DNA of 64,000 bases from Egicoccus sp. AB-alg2 (GTDB taxonomy: Bacteria > Actinomycetota > Nitriliruptoria > Nitriliruptorales > Nitriliruptoraceae). A program made the translations under genes and the position numbers. The stretch covers positions 1-64,000 of the forward strand of contig NZ_JBGUAX010000012.1 in the NCBI RefSeq assembly GCF_041821065.1, written 5' to 3'. Below, piece after piece: positions 44,368-53,562 of the stretch. The notes beneath the pieces are model-generated. The model made no database searches, was not told where the DNA came from, and saw only the letters and a list, made by a program, of their open reading frames with translations. Each line of letters starts with the position of its first letter. Within the stretch, counting starts at the first letter, position 1.

Positions 44368-45470
44368 AGTCCACCCGCACGCTCGCCGGTCTCGGCGTCG
44401 CCGTCCTGCTGGCCGGGTGCGGACTCGCCGACGAGCCGGTGACCGTGGAGCCGCCGCCGACGACGGCCCCCACCGAGGAACCGGCGCCGTCCGCGCCCGG
44501 GGACGAAGAGGCGGAGGCGCCGGCGCCCGAGGAGGTCGAGGCGCCCGGCGACGACGAACGGGCCGAGGACGCCCCGCCGGAGCTGCCGGCCGCGCCCGAG
44601 GTGGCCCCGCCGTACGAGCCGTCCGACGACGAGACCCATCCCAACGCCAAGCAGCTGGCGGCCGAGGTCGTGCAGGCGCTGACCAACTACGGACCCGAGG
44701 ACGGCCTGCGCGACCTCGCGTCCCGGGTGGCCGACGGCGACGACCGCGACGCACTGGTGGAGGCGGCCGGCCCACTCCACCACGAGGGCGCGTGGTCGCG
44801 CGGCGTCGTGGAGTACCCGCAGTTCGGTGGCCTCACCGAGGAGCGCACCTCCCAGATGGTCGTGGTGCGCCAGACCGTCGGGCTGCCTGACGGCAGCATC
44901 CTCGAGGAGGTCCGCACCCTGGACGTGCGGCTGCGGCTGCGCGACGGCGCGTGGGTGTTCGACCAGCTCGCCGACGCCGGCGGTGAACCCGTCGAGCGGC
45001 CCGACGACCTGCCCGACGAGGCGGTCGCCGTCCTGGACGACGAGCGGATCGACCTGCCCGACTCGGCCCGCTGGGACATCCACCGCGGCGCGATCGTGCC
45101 GGAGCTGCTCGCCCTGATGAGCGAGCTCGCCGACGAGTTCGGCCCGTACGGGGTCATCGTGCTGGAGACCGGCCACCCCTACCACGTGTTCGGCACCGAC
45201 CGCATGAGCGACCACCTGCGCGGGCGGGCGGTCGACGTGCACCGGGTCGGCGAGGAACTGGTCGTCGAGGCGCGCGAGGAGGGCTCGACCGTGCACCGCA
45301 TGGTCGAGTGGCTCTACGACCACGACGCGCGCCCCATCATCGGCAGCCCGTGGGCGCTGGACGGCTTCGGCGGCCGTTCCTTCACCGACGCCGTGCACCT
45401 CGACCACCTGCACATCGCCGTGCCGGCGCCGCGCGACCGCGGCGAGGTACCCGACGAGGAGCAGGCGTAG
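44364..45470 (+). CDS. Lipoprotein with C-terminal M15/hedgehog-type peptidase-like domain
   Basis: 368 residues. The lipobox LLAGC at residues 15-19 precedes an acidic Pro/Glu linker to about 80. The C-terminal domain at about 245-360 has the metal-site pattern of the DD-peptidase M15/hedgehog fold: SDHLRGRAVDV (His284, Asp291) and DHLHI (His348, His350). It is probably a zinc DD-carboxypeptidase or a non-catalytic relative acting on peptidoglycan. It lies just before the zinc protease-tilS cluster, where mycobacteria have dacB, so a cell-wall peptidase role at this locus is plausible. Confidence 0.75.
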   Translation: MKSTRTLAGLGVAVLLAGCGLADEPVTVEPPPTTAPTEEPAPSAPGDEEAEAPAPEEVEAPGDDERAEDAPPELPAAPEVAPPYEPSDDETHPNAKQLAAEVVQALTNYGPEDGLRDLASRVADGDDRDALVEAAGPLHHEGAWSRGVVEYPQFGGLTEERTSQMVVVRQTVGLPDGSILEEVRTLDVRLRLRDGAWVFDQLADAGGEPVERPDDLPDEAVAVLDDERIDLPDSARWDIHRGAIVPELLALMSELADEFGPYGVIVLETGHPYHVFGTDRMSDHLRGRAVDVHRVGEELVVEAREEGSTVHRMVEWLYDHDARPIIGSPWALDGFGGRSFTDAVHLDHLHIAVPAPRDRGEVPDEEQA

Positions 45471-45524
45471 GGCGCCACGGGCGCGTCCACGGCCCGCGGC
45501 TTCGGGGCCGGGGCGGCGCTCGGC

Positions 45525-45530
45525 TAGCAT
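45525..45530 (+). promoter_or_regulatory. Possible -10 element (TAGCAT) for the small membrane protein
   Basis: TAnnnT hexamer 54 bp before the ATG at 45584, beyond the end of the preceding operon. Confidence 0.35.
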
Positions 45531-45583
45531 TCGGCCGAACGTCTCGCGCAACGCCGTTCTCGCATCTGGGAGGTTCCCGACCC

Positions 45584-45913
45584 ATGCGCCGCCTTCTCGG
45601 GCTGCTGGTGCCCGTGCTGCTCCTCGTCAGCCTGCTGGCGGCTCCCACGGTGGCGTTCGCCGACACGCCCGACACCGCGATCGTGCTCGCGGCCGAGGCC
45701 GGCGAACCGACGGGCCCGGACCCGGCGCCCCGCGAGCAGGAGGACAATCCTGCCCGTACGTTGGCTGGCTACGAGGACCGCGAGCTGCAGTTCACCTGGG
45801 GCGCCGCGTGGATCCTGCTGGTCGCCGGTGTGGCCGGGCTGACGGTCCTCGGTGGTCTGTACTACCTGCTGGTGCACCGGCCCCAGCGCGAGGCTGCTGC
45901 CGGCCGGCGCTAG
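45584..45913 (+). CDS. Small exported single-pass membrane protein
   Basis: 109 residues. Signal peptide (LLGLLVPVLLLVSLLAAPTVAFA), an acidic extracellular stretch of about 45 residues, and a C-terminal membrane helix (AWILLVAGVAGLTVLGGLYYLLV) with a basic tail. GGGAGG precedes ATG 45584. No family recognised. It lies 24 bp before the zinc protease gene and is probably co-transcribed. Confidence 0.7.
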   Translation: MRRLLGLLVPVLLLVSLLAAPTVAFADTPDTAIVLAAEAGEPTGPDPAPREQEDNPARTLAGYEDRELQFTWGAAWILLVAGVAGLTVLGGLYYLLVHRPQREAAAGRR

Positions 45914-45937
45914 AGCCGACGGACAAAAGGCGCGCCC

Positions 45938-47002
45938 GTGCCCACGCCCTTCTCGGCCACGACGGAGGGCGATCCCTCTGCCGTGCCGCTGCTCGACGAG
46001 CGCGCCGCACTGTGGGCCGCCTCGCTGGTCGCCCCGCGCCGACGGGACCGTCCCGACGCCGCCCGTGCCCTGCGTGCCGAGGTTGCGGCCGACGTGCCGG
46101 ACCTCGACGCGGCCGCACGTCGCTGGACGCGGCTGGGGCACGGGCTGCCCCCGACCGAGGCCCGAGTGGTCGGCCGGCTCGGGTGGGTCAAGATCAACCT
46201 GTCCAGCCTGCGCGGTGCCTTCGAGCCGCTGCGGGACAAGCTGACCGGCAACCGGGTCCTGGCCTCGCGGGTGGTCGGCGTGCAGATCGGCGCGCTGCTG
46301 GGCCTGCTGTCGGCCAAGGTGCTCGGCCAGTTCGTGCTGCCCTTCGGCGGTCCCGGCGGGGGCCAGCTGCTGGTCGTCGGCCCGAACGTGCTGGAACTCG
46401 GCGAGCGGCACGGTGACCTGGCTACCGACATCCGGCGCACCGTGGTGCTGCACGAGATCACCCACCGGCTGCAGTTCGACGGCACCCCGTGGCTCGCCGA
46501 CCACCTGCGCGGGCTCGTCGACCGGTACCTGGCCGACGCCCGCCTGGACCGCGAGGCGGTGCGTCAGATGGCGCCGCAACTGCCGCGCTTGGTCGCCGAG
46601 GTCCGTGACACTGGCACCATCCAGCCACTGGTGGACGCCGTGCTCACCGAGGAGCAGGCCCGCGTCGTGGCGGAGGCCCAGGGGCTGATGAGCCTGCTGG
46701 AGGGTCACGGCAACACCGCCATGTTCGACGCCGCCGCCAGGGACCTGATCCGCGATCCGGACGCTGTCCGCGAGGCGCTGGCCGAGCGGCACGGCGACGT
46801 CACCTCGAAGGTCCTCACGGCCGTCGCCGGGCTCGAGCTCAAGCGCCGGCAGTACCGCGAGGGCGAGGAGTTCGTACGCGGCGTGCTGGACCTGGGTGGC
46901 ATCGAGGCGCTCAACCTCGCCTTCCATGCCGCCGAACACCTGCCCGCCGGCCACGAGGTCGCCGATCCGGCCGCCTGGCTGGCCCGGGTCCGGGCCGCCT
47001 GA
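45938..47002 (+). CDS. Zinc-dependent metalloprotease-like protein (DUF2342/TIGR03624 type)
   Basis: 354 residues with HEITH at about residue 173, a zincin HExxH site, in the context TVVLHEITHRLQFDG. A downstream Glu that may be the third ligand occurs in the helix MSLLEGHGNTAMFDAA. This is the conserved actinobacterial protein encoded directly before tilS (the Rv3626c position). Its substrate is unknown. It was once annotated as F420-biosynthesis associated from co-occurrence only. Confidence 0.87.
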   Translation: MPTPFSATTEGDPSAVPLLDERAALWAASLVAPRRRDRPDAARALRAEVAADVPDLDAAARRWTRLGHGLPPTEARVVGRLGWVKINLSSLRGAFEPLRDKLTGNRVLASRVVGVQIGALLGLLSAKVLGQFVLPFGGPGGGQLLVVGPNVLELGERHGDLATDIRRTVVLHEITHRLQFDGTPWLADHLRGLVDRYLADARLDREAVRQMAPQLPRLVAEVRDTGTIQPLVDAVLTEEQARVVAEAQGLMSLLEGHGNTAMFDAAARDLIRDPDAVREALAERHGDVTSKVLTAVAGLELKRRQYREGEEFVRGVLDLGGIEALNLAFHAAEHLPAGHEVADPAAWLARVRAA

Positions 47003-47003
47003 G

Positions 47004-48467
47004 GTGGAGCCGCCGTTCGGTCCGCTGCCGCCCGACGGGCCACGTGACGACCTGGTTACTGCGGTGCGGGCCGGGCTGAGCGACGTCCCGCAGGGGGCCG
47101 CGGCCGTCGTGGCGGTCTCCGGCGGGCCCGACTCGACGGCGGTGGCGTACCTGGTCGCCGAGGCCCGTCCGGACCTGCGGCTCACGCTCGTGCACGTCCG
47201 GCACGGCCTGCGCCCCGACGAGCAGGAACAGGCCGTGCTGGAGGTCCACGCCGGCTGGCTCGGGTTGGACCTGCACCGCATCGACGTCGAGGTTGCGGTG
47301 GGTGGCAGGGGCGTGGAGGCGGCGGCACGGGACGCCCGCTACGCCGCGCTGACGGCTTCGGCCGCGGAGCTCGGCGCGGACTGGGTGGTCGTGGGCCACA
47401 CCGCCGACGACCAGGCCGAGACGGTGCTGCTGCGGGCGGCCCGCGGGACGGGCACCGACGGGCTGGCCGCCATGCCGGTCCGCCGACCGCTGGACGCCCG
47501 CCGGCAGCTGGTCCGACCCGCTCTGCGCCTGCGCCGGGCGGCGCTGCGGGCGTTCCTGACGGCCGAGGGCCTGCCGTGGGTCGACGACCCGACCAATGTC
47601 GACCCGCGGGTGCGACGGGCGGTGGTCCGTCACGAGGTGCTGCCGGCGCTGTCGCGCGCGGCCGGGGACCCGGTTGGCGCGCTGGGACGGCTCGCCGAGC
47701 TCAGCCGCGCCGACGCGACCGCGCTGGACGACCTCGCGGAGACGCACGTCCGCGAGCTGGTGGTGCGCACCGGCCCGGTCCGCAGTCTCCCCGACGCCGC
47801 CCTCGCCCGCCTGCCCGAGGCGCTGCGCCGCCGCGTCGTGCGCCGGGTCCTGGCCGAACTGCTCGACGAACCGGTCGGCGCCGTCGCCGTCGAACGGATC
47901 CTCGCGCTCCTCCCGGGCGCCGCGCTCGACCTGCCGGGCGGTCTGCGGGCGACCGCCGGCGGTGGCTGGCGCACGCTCGGTCCGCCGGTCGCACCGGCCG
48001 AGGCGCCGCGCGGCATCGTCGTGCCGGGCGACACCACCTGGGCGCCGACGGCCGCCCGGATCGTTGCGCTCACCCCGGACGTGACGCCGCCGCCGGCCGC
48101 GGACGGCGGGCAGATCGCGTTCGAACTGGCCGGGGCCTGGAGCCCGCCCGCCGTGCGGGTGCCCCAGCGGCTGGTCCCGCCGGGCGGGCGCACCGAGCGC
48201 ATGTCGCTCGCGCTCGGTCCCGACCTGCCGCCGCTGCGACTGCGACACCGCCAGCCCGGCGACCGTCTGCGCACCGGCGGTGGGACGCGACGTCTGCAGG
48301 ACGTGCTCGTGGACGCCGGCGTGCCGCGCCCGGTACGCGACCTGTGGCCGGTGGTGGCGACCGGGGACCGGGTGGTGTGGGTTCCCGGTGTCGCCGCCGA
48401 CGTCGAGGTCGTCCGGGCGGGCCGTGAGGCCCCTCGGGCACTGCTCGTCGTGCAGCCGGCCGTCTAG
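47004..48467 (+). CDS. tilS: tRNA(Ile)-lysidine synthase
   Basis: 487 residues, longer than the short actinobacterial forms. The PP-loop ATP motif SGGPDST is at 39-45, then VHVRHGLRPDEQEQAVLEV and VVGHTADDQAETVLLRAARGTG. The C-terminal TilS domain has RHRQPGDRLRTGGGTRRLQDVL. It converts C34 of the CAU anticodon of tRNA-Ile2 to lysidine. GTG 47004 begins 1 bp after the preceding stop. Confidence 0.95.
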   Translation: MEPPFGPLPPDGPRDDLVTAVRAGLSDVPQGAAAVVAVSGGPDSTAVAYLVAEARPDLRLTLVHVRHGLRPDEQEQAVLEVHAGWLGLDLHRIDVEVAVGGRGVEAAARDARYAALTASAAELGADWVVVGHTADDQAETVLLRAARGTGTDGLAAMPVRRPLDARRQLVRPALRLRRAALRAFLTAEGLPWVDDPTNVDPRVRRAVVRHEVLPALSRAAGDPVGALGRLAELSRADATALDDLAETHVRELVVRTGPVRSLPDAALARLPEALRRRVVRRVLAELLDEPVGAVAVERILALLPGAALDLPGGLRATAGGGWRTLGPPVAPAEAPRGIVVPGDTTWAPTAARIVALTPDVTPPPAADGGQIAFELAGAWSPPAVRVPQRLVPPGGRTERMSLALGPDLPPLRLRHRQPGDRLRTGGGTRRLQDVLVDAGVPRPVRDLWPVVATGDRVVWVPGVAADVEVVRAGREAPRALLVVQPAV

Positions 48468-48470
48468 GCT
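48465..48470 (+). promoter_or_regulatory. Possible -10 element (TAGGCT) overlapping the tilS stop
   Basis: The tilS TAG stop forms the first half of TAGGCT, 41 bp before the hpt ATG. Confidence 0.3.
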
Positions 48471-48511
48471 CCGCGCCCCCGCGCCCCCGGTCACGAAAGC
48501 GCGCTGCCGCC

Positions 48512-49084
48512 ATGGACGAACTCGCCTCGATCCCGCCGGCGTTCCGCGACGACGTGGAGTCGGTCCTCATTCCCCAGGCCAGGCTCGACGCGCGGCTGGC
48601 CGAACTCGCCGCCGAGGTCGACCGCGACTACGCCGGGCGGGAACTGCTGCTGGTGGGGGTCCTGAAGGGCGCGATCTTCGTCATGGCCGATCTGGCCCGG
48701 CACCTGACGCTGTCCACGGCCATGGACTTCATGGCCGTCTCCTCGTACGGCGCCTCGACGTCGTCGTCCGGCGTCGTGCGGATCCTGAAGGACCTGGACA
48801 CGGAGATCGAGGGCCGCGACGTCCTGATCGTGGAGGACATCGTCGACTCCGGCCTGACGCTGGACTACCTGACGAAGAACCTGCGCTCGCGCCGCCCCGC
48901 CAGCGTGGAGATCCTGTCGCTGCTGACCAAGCCCAGCCGGCGTGAGGTGGACCTGCCGGTCAAGTACGTCGGCTTCGAGGTCCCCGACGTGTTCGTCGTC
49001 GGCTACGGGCTCGACTTCGCGGAGCGCTACCGCTCGCTGCGCGACATCGTCACCCTGCGCCCCGAGGTGTACCGGGGGGCCTGA
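48512..49084 (+). CDS. hpt: Hypoxanthine phosphoribosyltransferase
   Basis: 190-residue type I PRTase for purine salvage. The PRPP-binding motif VLIVEDIVDSGLTLDYL is intact, with LLVGVLKGAIFVMADLAR before it and VGYGLDFAERYRSLRDI at the end. Position after tilS matches other actinobacteria. Confidence 0.96.
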   Translation: MDELASIPPAFRDDVESVLIPQARLDARLAELAAEVDRDYAGRELLLVGVLKGAIFVMADLARHLTLSTAMDFMAVSSYGASTSSSGVVRILKDLDTEIEGRDVLIVEDIVDSGLTLDYLTKNLRSRRPASVEILSLLTKPSRREVDLPVKYVGFEVPDVFVVGYGLDFAERYRSLRDIVTLRPEVYRGA

Positions 49085-49106
49085 AGCGCCGGTCACGTGC
49101 ACGGAC

Positions 49107-49133
49107 GGGGCTGCGGGTACCCGACGCAGGCCC
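49107..49133 (+). terminator. Hairpin between hpt and ftsH
   Basis: CTGCG pairs with CGCAG around a 9-nt loop, extended by GGG/CCC after one mismatch, 22 bp past the hpt stop. Confidence 0.4.
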
Positions 49134-49156
49134 GGGGATCCCGTCTGCGGCGGTGG

Positions 49157-49162
49157 TAGCAT
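49157..49162 (+). promoter_or_regulatory. Possible -10 element (TAGCAT) of ftsH
   Basis: TAnnnT hexamer 92 bp before the ftsH GTG in a 170-bp gap. No clear -35 is seen. Confidence 0.35.
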
Positions 49163-49254
49163 CGAACCTTCAGTGAGATGCTCGTCCGCGCGCGTCCACG
49201 GCCACTCGGGCGTCGAACGAACGCTCCCCGCCGCGTCGGACAGGTGGAGGAATC

Positions 49255-51264
49255 GTGAAGCCAGGCCAGCGCCTACTCCGCGGCCCCTTGCCCTGGGTGC
49301 TCGCGCTCGCCGCCGCCCTCTGGCTCGGTGTCAGCTTCGTCCAGGGGCAGGCCGCCCCGGACGAGCTGACCTGGACCCAGTTCGCACAGGCGGTGGAGAA
49401 CGGCGAACTCCAGGGGCAGGACCTCGAGGCGACGATCGGCAACCGGTCCGAGCAGATCGAGGGTGAACGTCGCGTCGGCGACTCGACCGAGCCCTTCACG
49501 GTCTTCTACAGCCCGTCGATCAACCGCGAACAGCTCGCCAACTGGATCGACCAGGGCCAGATCGGCTCCGTGCAGTTCGACCCGGAACAGCCGGGTGCGC
49601 TGACGTCGATCCTCGCGACCGTCCTGCCGTTCCTGCTCATCCTGGTCGTGTTCTTCCTGCTCATGCAGAACATGCAGGGTGGCGGCGGCCGCGTCATGCA
49701 GTTCGGCAAGTCCAAGGCCAAGATGGTCTCCAAGGACGCGCCGAAGGTCACCTTCTCCGACGTCGCGGGCGCCGACTCCGCCATCGAGGAGCTCCGCGAG
49801 ATCAAGGAGTTCCTGGAGAACCCGACCAAGTTCCAGCAGATGGGCGCCAAGATCCCCAAGGGCGTGCTGCTGTTCGGACCCCCCGGCACCGGTAAGACGC
49901 TGCTCGCCCGCGCCGTGGCCGGCGAGGCCGGGGTGCCGTTCTTCTCCATCTCCGGCTCGGACTTCGTCGAGATGTTCGTCGGGGTCGGTGCCTCGCGCGT
50001 GCGTGACCTGTTCGAGCAGGCCAAGGCCAACGCGCCGGCGATCATCTTCATGGACGAGATCGACGCCGTCGGCCGCCACCGCGGCGCCGGCATGGGCGGC
50101 GGCCACGACGAGCGCGAACAGACCCTCAACCAGCTGCTGGTCGAGATGGACGGCTTCGACGTCCGTAGCTCGGTGATCCTGATCGCGGCCACGAACCGCC
50201 CTGACATCCTCGACCCGGCCCTGCTGCGCCCGGGCCGGTTCGACCGTCAGATCGTGGTCGACCGCCCGGACCTCATCGGCCGCGAGGCGATCCTGAAGGT
50301 GCACGCCCGCGGCAAGCCGCTGGCCGCCGACGTCGACCTGTCCGTGCTGGCCCGCCAGACGCCGGGCTTCACGGGCGCCGACCTCGCCAACCTCATCAAC
50401 GAGGCCGCGCTGCTCGCCGCCCGCTTCGGCAAGAAGGAGATCGGCCACGCGGAGCTCGAGGAGTCCATCGAGCGCGTCATCGCCGGTCCGGAGCGCAAGA
50501 CCCGCCTGATGGGCGAGAACGAGAAGCGCACCGTCGCCTACCACGAGGCCGGTCACGCGATCGTCGGGCACGCGCTGCCCAACGCCGACCCGGTCCACAA
50601 GATCACGATCATCCCGCGCGGCCAGGCGCTGGGCTTCACGATGCAGCTGCCGACCGAGGACAAGTACCTCATCTCGCGCAGCGAGCTCATCGACCGCCTG
50701 GCGGTCATGCTCGGGGGCCGGGTCGCCGAGGAGATCAAGATCGGCGACATCACCACGGGCGCCGGTGACGACATCCGCAAGGCCACCGCGACCGCCAAGG
50801 AGATGGTGACCCAGTACGGCATGAGCTCGAAGCTGGGTCCGATCACGCTGGGCCAGCGCGACTCGCAGCCGTTCCTCGGCAAGGAGTTCGGCCACGCGCC
50901 CGACTACTCGGGCCAGGTCGCGTTCCAGATCGACGAGGAGGTCCGCCACCTGCTCGACGAGGCCCACGACGAGGCCCTGGAGATCCTGGTCGAGAACGAC
51001 CACGTGCTGGAGAACCTCGCCACCAAGCTGCTCGAGGTGGAGACGGTCGACGGCGGGCTGCTCGAGGAGATCTTCGCGCCGATCAGCAAGCGGCCCACCC
51101 GCGCCGTGTCGGCCCCGGAGGCGGAGGAGCCGACCGCCGTCATCCGCAAGCTGCGGCGCCTGACGGGCGCCAGCACCGGCAACGGCCAGGGCAACGGTCA
51201 CGGACCACAGGGCTCGCTCGGCGCGGGCGCCGGGACCACCGGCAGCGAGCGCGACGAGTCGTGA
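49255..51264 (+). CDS. ftsH: ATP-dependent zinc metalloprotease FtsH
   Basis: 669-residue membrane AAA+ protease for quality control. Two membrane segments lie at about 12-30 and 122-141 ([20 protein letters not shown]). AAA module: P-loop GPPGTGKT at 208-215, Walker [15 protein letters not shown] region [19 protein letters not shown]. The M41 domain has HEAGH with zinc ligands His430 and His434. The tail is Gly/Asn-rich. GTG 49255 has GTGGAGGAATC upstream. Its stop overlaps folE by 4 bp, leading the folate genes. Confidence 0.97.
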   Translation: MKPGQRLLRGPLPWVLALAAALWLGVSFVQGQAAPDELTWTQFAQAVENGELQGQDLEATIGNRSEQIEGERRVGDSTEPFTVFYSPSINREQLANWIDQGQIGSVQFDPEQPGALTSILATVLPFLLILVVFFLLMQNMQGGGGRVMQFGKSKAKMVSKDAPKVTFSDVAGADSAIEELREIKEFLENPTKFQQMGAKIPKGVLLFGPPGTGKTLLARAVAGEAGVPFFSISGSDFVEMFVGVGASRVRDLFEQAKANAPAIIFMDEIDAVGRHRGAGMGGGHDEREQTLNQLLVEMDGFDVRSSVILIAATNRPDILDPALLRPGRFDRQIVVDRPDLIGREAILKVHARGKPLAADVDLSVLARQTPGFTGADLANLINEAALLAARFGKKEIGHAELEESIERVIAGPERKTRLMGENEKRTVAYHEAGHAIVGHALPNADPVHKITIIPRGQALGFTMQLPTEDKYLISRSELIDRLAVMLGGRVAEEIKIGDITTGAGDDIRKATATAKEMVTQYGMSSKLGPITLGQRDSQPFLGKEFGHAPDYSGQVAFQIDEEVRHLLDEAHDEALEILVENDHVLENLATKLLEVETVDGGLLEEIFAPISKRPTRAVSAPEAEEPTAVIRKLRRLTGASTGNGQGNGHGPQGSLGAGAGTTGSERDES

Positions 51265-51920
51265 GCGAGCTGCCCAGCCGCCACGAGCTCGACGAGGAGG
51301 CGAACTCGGTCGCCGAGCTCGCCCGCGTCGATCCCGCCCGCACGTTCGACCACGCCAAGATCCAGCAGGCCGTTCGCATGATCTTCGAGGCGATCGGGGA
51401 GGACCCCGACCGCCCCGGGATCGTGGAGACCCCGGCGCGGGTCGCCCGCGAGTACGACGAGATCTTCGCCGGGTTGCTGATCGACGATCCGTCCGACGTG
51501 CTGTCGGTCGTGTTCGACGAGAACCACGACGAACTCGTGCTGATTCGCGACATCCCGTTCCACAGCCAGTGCGAGCACCACCTGGTCCCGTTCGTCGGGC
51601 ACGCGCACGTCGGCTACCTGCCCAACGAGGAAGGCCAGGTGACGGGGCTGTCCAAGCTCGCCCGGCTGGTCGACGTCTGCGCCAAGCGGCCCGGCCTGCA
51701 GGAGCGCATGACCACCATGATCGCCGACGCACTGGAGCGCGCGCTCGACCCGCGGGGCGTCATCGTCGTCGTGGAGGCCCGCCACTTCTGCATGGAGATG
51801 CGGGGCGTGCGCAAGCCCGGAGCAGAGACGGTCACCTCGACCGTCCGCGGCATCTTCCGCCAGGATCCCCGCACGCGCGCCGAGGCGCTGACCCTGCTGC
51901 GCGGCGACCCGCGTCGCTGA
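51261..51920 (+). CDS. folE: GTP cyclohydrolase I
   Basis: 219 residues. First step of folate synthesis, GTP to dihydroneopterin triphosphate. Visible are [24 protein letters not shown] with zinc ligands Cys and His, [10 protein letters not shown], and [16 protein letters not shown] with the third zinc Cys. Translation is coupled to ftsH. Confidence 0.97.
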   Translation: MSELPSRHELDEEANSVAELARVDPARTFDHAKIQQAVRMIFEAIGEDPDRPGIVETPARVAREYDEIFAGLLIDDPSDVLSVVFDENHDELVLIRDIPFHSQCEHHLVPFVGHAHVGYLPNEEGQVTGLSKLARLVDVCAKRPGLQERMTTMIADALERALDPRGVIVVVEARHFCMEMRGVRKPGAETVTSTVRGIFRQDPRTRAEALTLLRGDPRR

Positions 51921-51962
51921 GATCCGTCGCCGTTCGGGGACCTTTCACCGCGGTGTGTGCCG

Positions 51963-51968
51963 TAGGCT
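51963..51968 (+). promoter_or_regulatory. Possible -10 element (TAGGCT) before folP
   Basis: TAnnnT hexamer 69 bp upstream of the folP GTG, in the 116-bp folE-folP gap. Confidence 0.3.
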
Positions 51969-52036
51969 CGCGGCGCGCGACCCCTCCCCGCTGTCGACGG
52001 CGAGGCGCGCCCGTCCACGGACAGGGCATTTCGAAC

Positions 52037-53173
52037 GTGACCGAACCCCCCATCACGCGCGTCGAGGACGCCGGGCTGGTGCCCGCCGGCGGGCCGGCGC
52101 GCCTGTCGTTGTCGCGACTGCCACGCGCCGGCGAGATCGCCGACGCGGCCGCCGCCGCGCGAGGTGTGTCGGTGTGGGTCGACGGCCGCCTGGTCGTGAC
52201 GGCCGTGCCGTCCCGGCTGGTGGACGCCGCCGGACGGGTCGGCGGTCGTGAACTGGCCGATCTCGTCGGTGCGAGCGTGGACCCGGCCGTGGCGGCCTGG
52301 CTGCGGCCGGCACCCGACCTGCCCCTGCCCGGCCTGGACCCGCTGCCGACCTCGCAGCGTCCGGTCGTCATGGGCATCGTCAACGTGACCCCCGACTCCT
52401 TCTCGGACGGCGGGGTCGGCTACGACCCGAACGACCATCCCGGTGCGGCCATCCGCCACGCCCGGGCGCTGTTGAAGGCTGGCGCCGACCTCCTGGACGT
52501 CGGCGGCGAGTCGACCCGCCCCGGCGCCGCGCCGGTCGGCACGGACGAGGAGCTGCGTCGGGTCCTGCCGGTCGTCGAGGAGCTCGCCGGCGAGGGCGCC
52601 GTCGTCTCGGTCGACACCACCAAGGCCCGCGTCGCGCGCGAGGCCGTGGCGGCCGGCGCCGCGATCGTCAACGACGTGTCCGCCGGGACCTACGACGAGG
52701 AACTGCTGCCGACCGTCGCCGACCTCGGCGCGACGTACGTGCTGATGCACCTGCGCGGCACGCCGCAGACGATGCAGCAGGAGGCCAGCTACGACGACGT
52801 CGTCGGGGAGGTGTTCGACTTCCTGGCCGACCGCCTCGACGCGCTGGAACGGATCGGGGTCCCCCGTGAGCGGGTCGCCGTCGATCCCGGCATCGGGTTC
52901 GCGAAGACCGCCGACCACAACCTCGTGCTCCTGCGCCGCCTCCGCGAGTTCACCTCCCTCGGCCGGCCGCTGCTGGTCGGCACCTCGCGCAAGTCGTTCC
53001 TCGGCCGGGTCACCGGCGTGGACGACCCCGCCGCACGCCAGATCGGCTCGGTCACCACGGCGGCGCTGGCGGTCGCGGCCGGCGCACGCATCGTGCGGGT
53101 CCACGACGTGGCCGAGACGCGGCAGGCCGTGGCACTGGCCCACGCCACGGCGACGGCCGGCGACGAGGCCTAG
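52037..53173 (+). CDS. folP: Dihydropteroate synthase with N-terminal extension
   Basis: 378 residues against about 270-290 for the family. The DHPS barrel starts near 108: VMGIVNVTPDSFSDGG, LDVGGESTRPGA, VSVDTTKARVAREAV, VNDVSAG, GIGFAKTADHN, LLVGTSRKSFLG. It joins dihydropterin pyrophosphate and p-aminobenzoate and is the sulfonamide target. The first ~105 residues are an extra region without recognised family (RLSLSRLPRAGEIADAAAAA). A start nearer the core cannot be excluded because the GTG 52037 ribosome site is weak, but the frame is open and of coding character throughout. Confidence 0.93.
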   Translation: MTEPPITRVEDAGLVPAGGPARLSLSRLPRAGEIADAAAAARGVSVWVDGRLVVTAVPSRLVDAAGRVGGRELADLVGASVDPAVAAWLRPAPDLPLPGLDPLPTSQRPVVMGIVNVTPDSFSDGGVGYDPNDHPGAAIRHARALLKAGADLLDVGGESTRPGAAPVGTDEELRRVLPVVEELAGEGAVVSVDTTKARVAREAVAAGAAIVNDVSAGTYDEELLPTVADLGATYVLMHLRGTPQTMQQEASYDDVVGEVFDFLADRLDALERIGVPRERVAVDPGIGFAKTADHNLVLLRRLREFTSLGRPLLVGTSRKSFLGRVTGVDDPAARQIGSVTTAALAVAAGARIVRVHDVAETRQAVALAHATATAGDEA

Positions 53174-53184
53174 GAGCGCACCGG

Positions 53185-53562
53185 ATGGGGGACCGCATCA
53201 CGCTGACCGGGATCGAGGTCTTCGGTCACCACGGCGTGCTCCCGCACGAGCGCGAACTCGGGCAGCGCTTCCGGGTCGACGTCGTTCTCGAACTCGATCT
53301 GTCCGCGGCCGCCGCGTCGGACGACCTCACCCAGACCGTCCACTACGGCGAGCTGGCCGGGGACGTCGCGGCCATCGTCGGCGGGGAACCGGTCGACCTG
53401 ATCGAGACGTTGGCCGGCCGCATCGCCGACCGGTGCCTCGCCGACCCGCGGGTCACGGCGACCGAGGTGACCGTGCACAAGCCGGCCGCTCCGCTGCCCG
53501 TCGTCGCCGCCGAGGTCGCCGTGACGCTGCGCAGGCAACGGAGCGGCGGTGAAGGCCCGTGA
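53185..53562 (+). CDS. folB: Dihydroneopterin aldolase
   Basis: 125 residues. ITLTGIEVFGHHGVLPHERELGQ is the family N-terminus, with the pterin-binding Glu in DLIETLAGRIADRCL and the catalytic Lys in VTVHKPAAPLP. It starts 11 bp after folP. The last codons (SGGEGP and stop) lie inside the first 64-bp tandem repeat. Confidence 0.94.
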   Translation: MGDRITLTGIEVFGHHGVLPHERELGQRFRVDVVLELDLSAAAASDDLTQTVHYGELAGDVAAIVGGEPVDLIETLAGRIADRCLADPRVTATEVTVHKPAAPLPVVAAEVAVTLRRQRSGGEGP

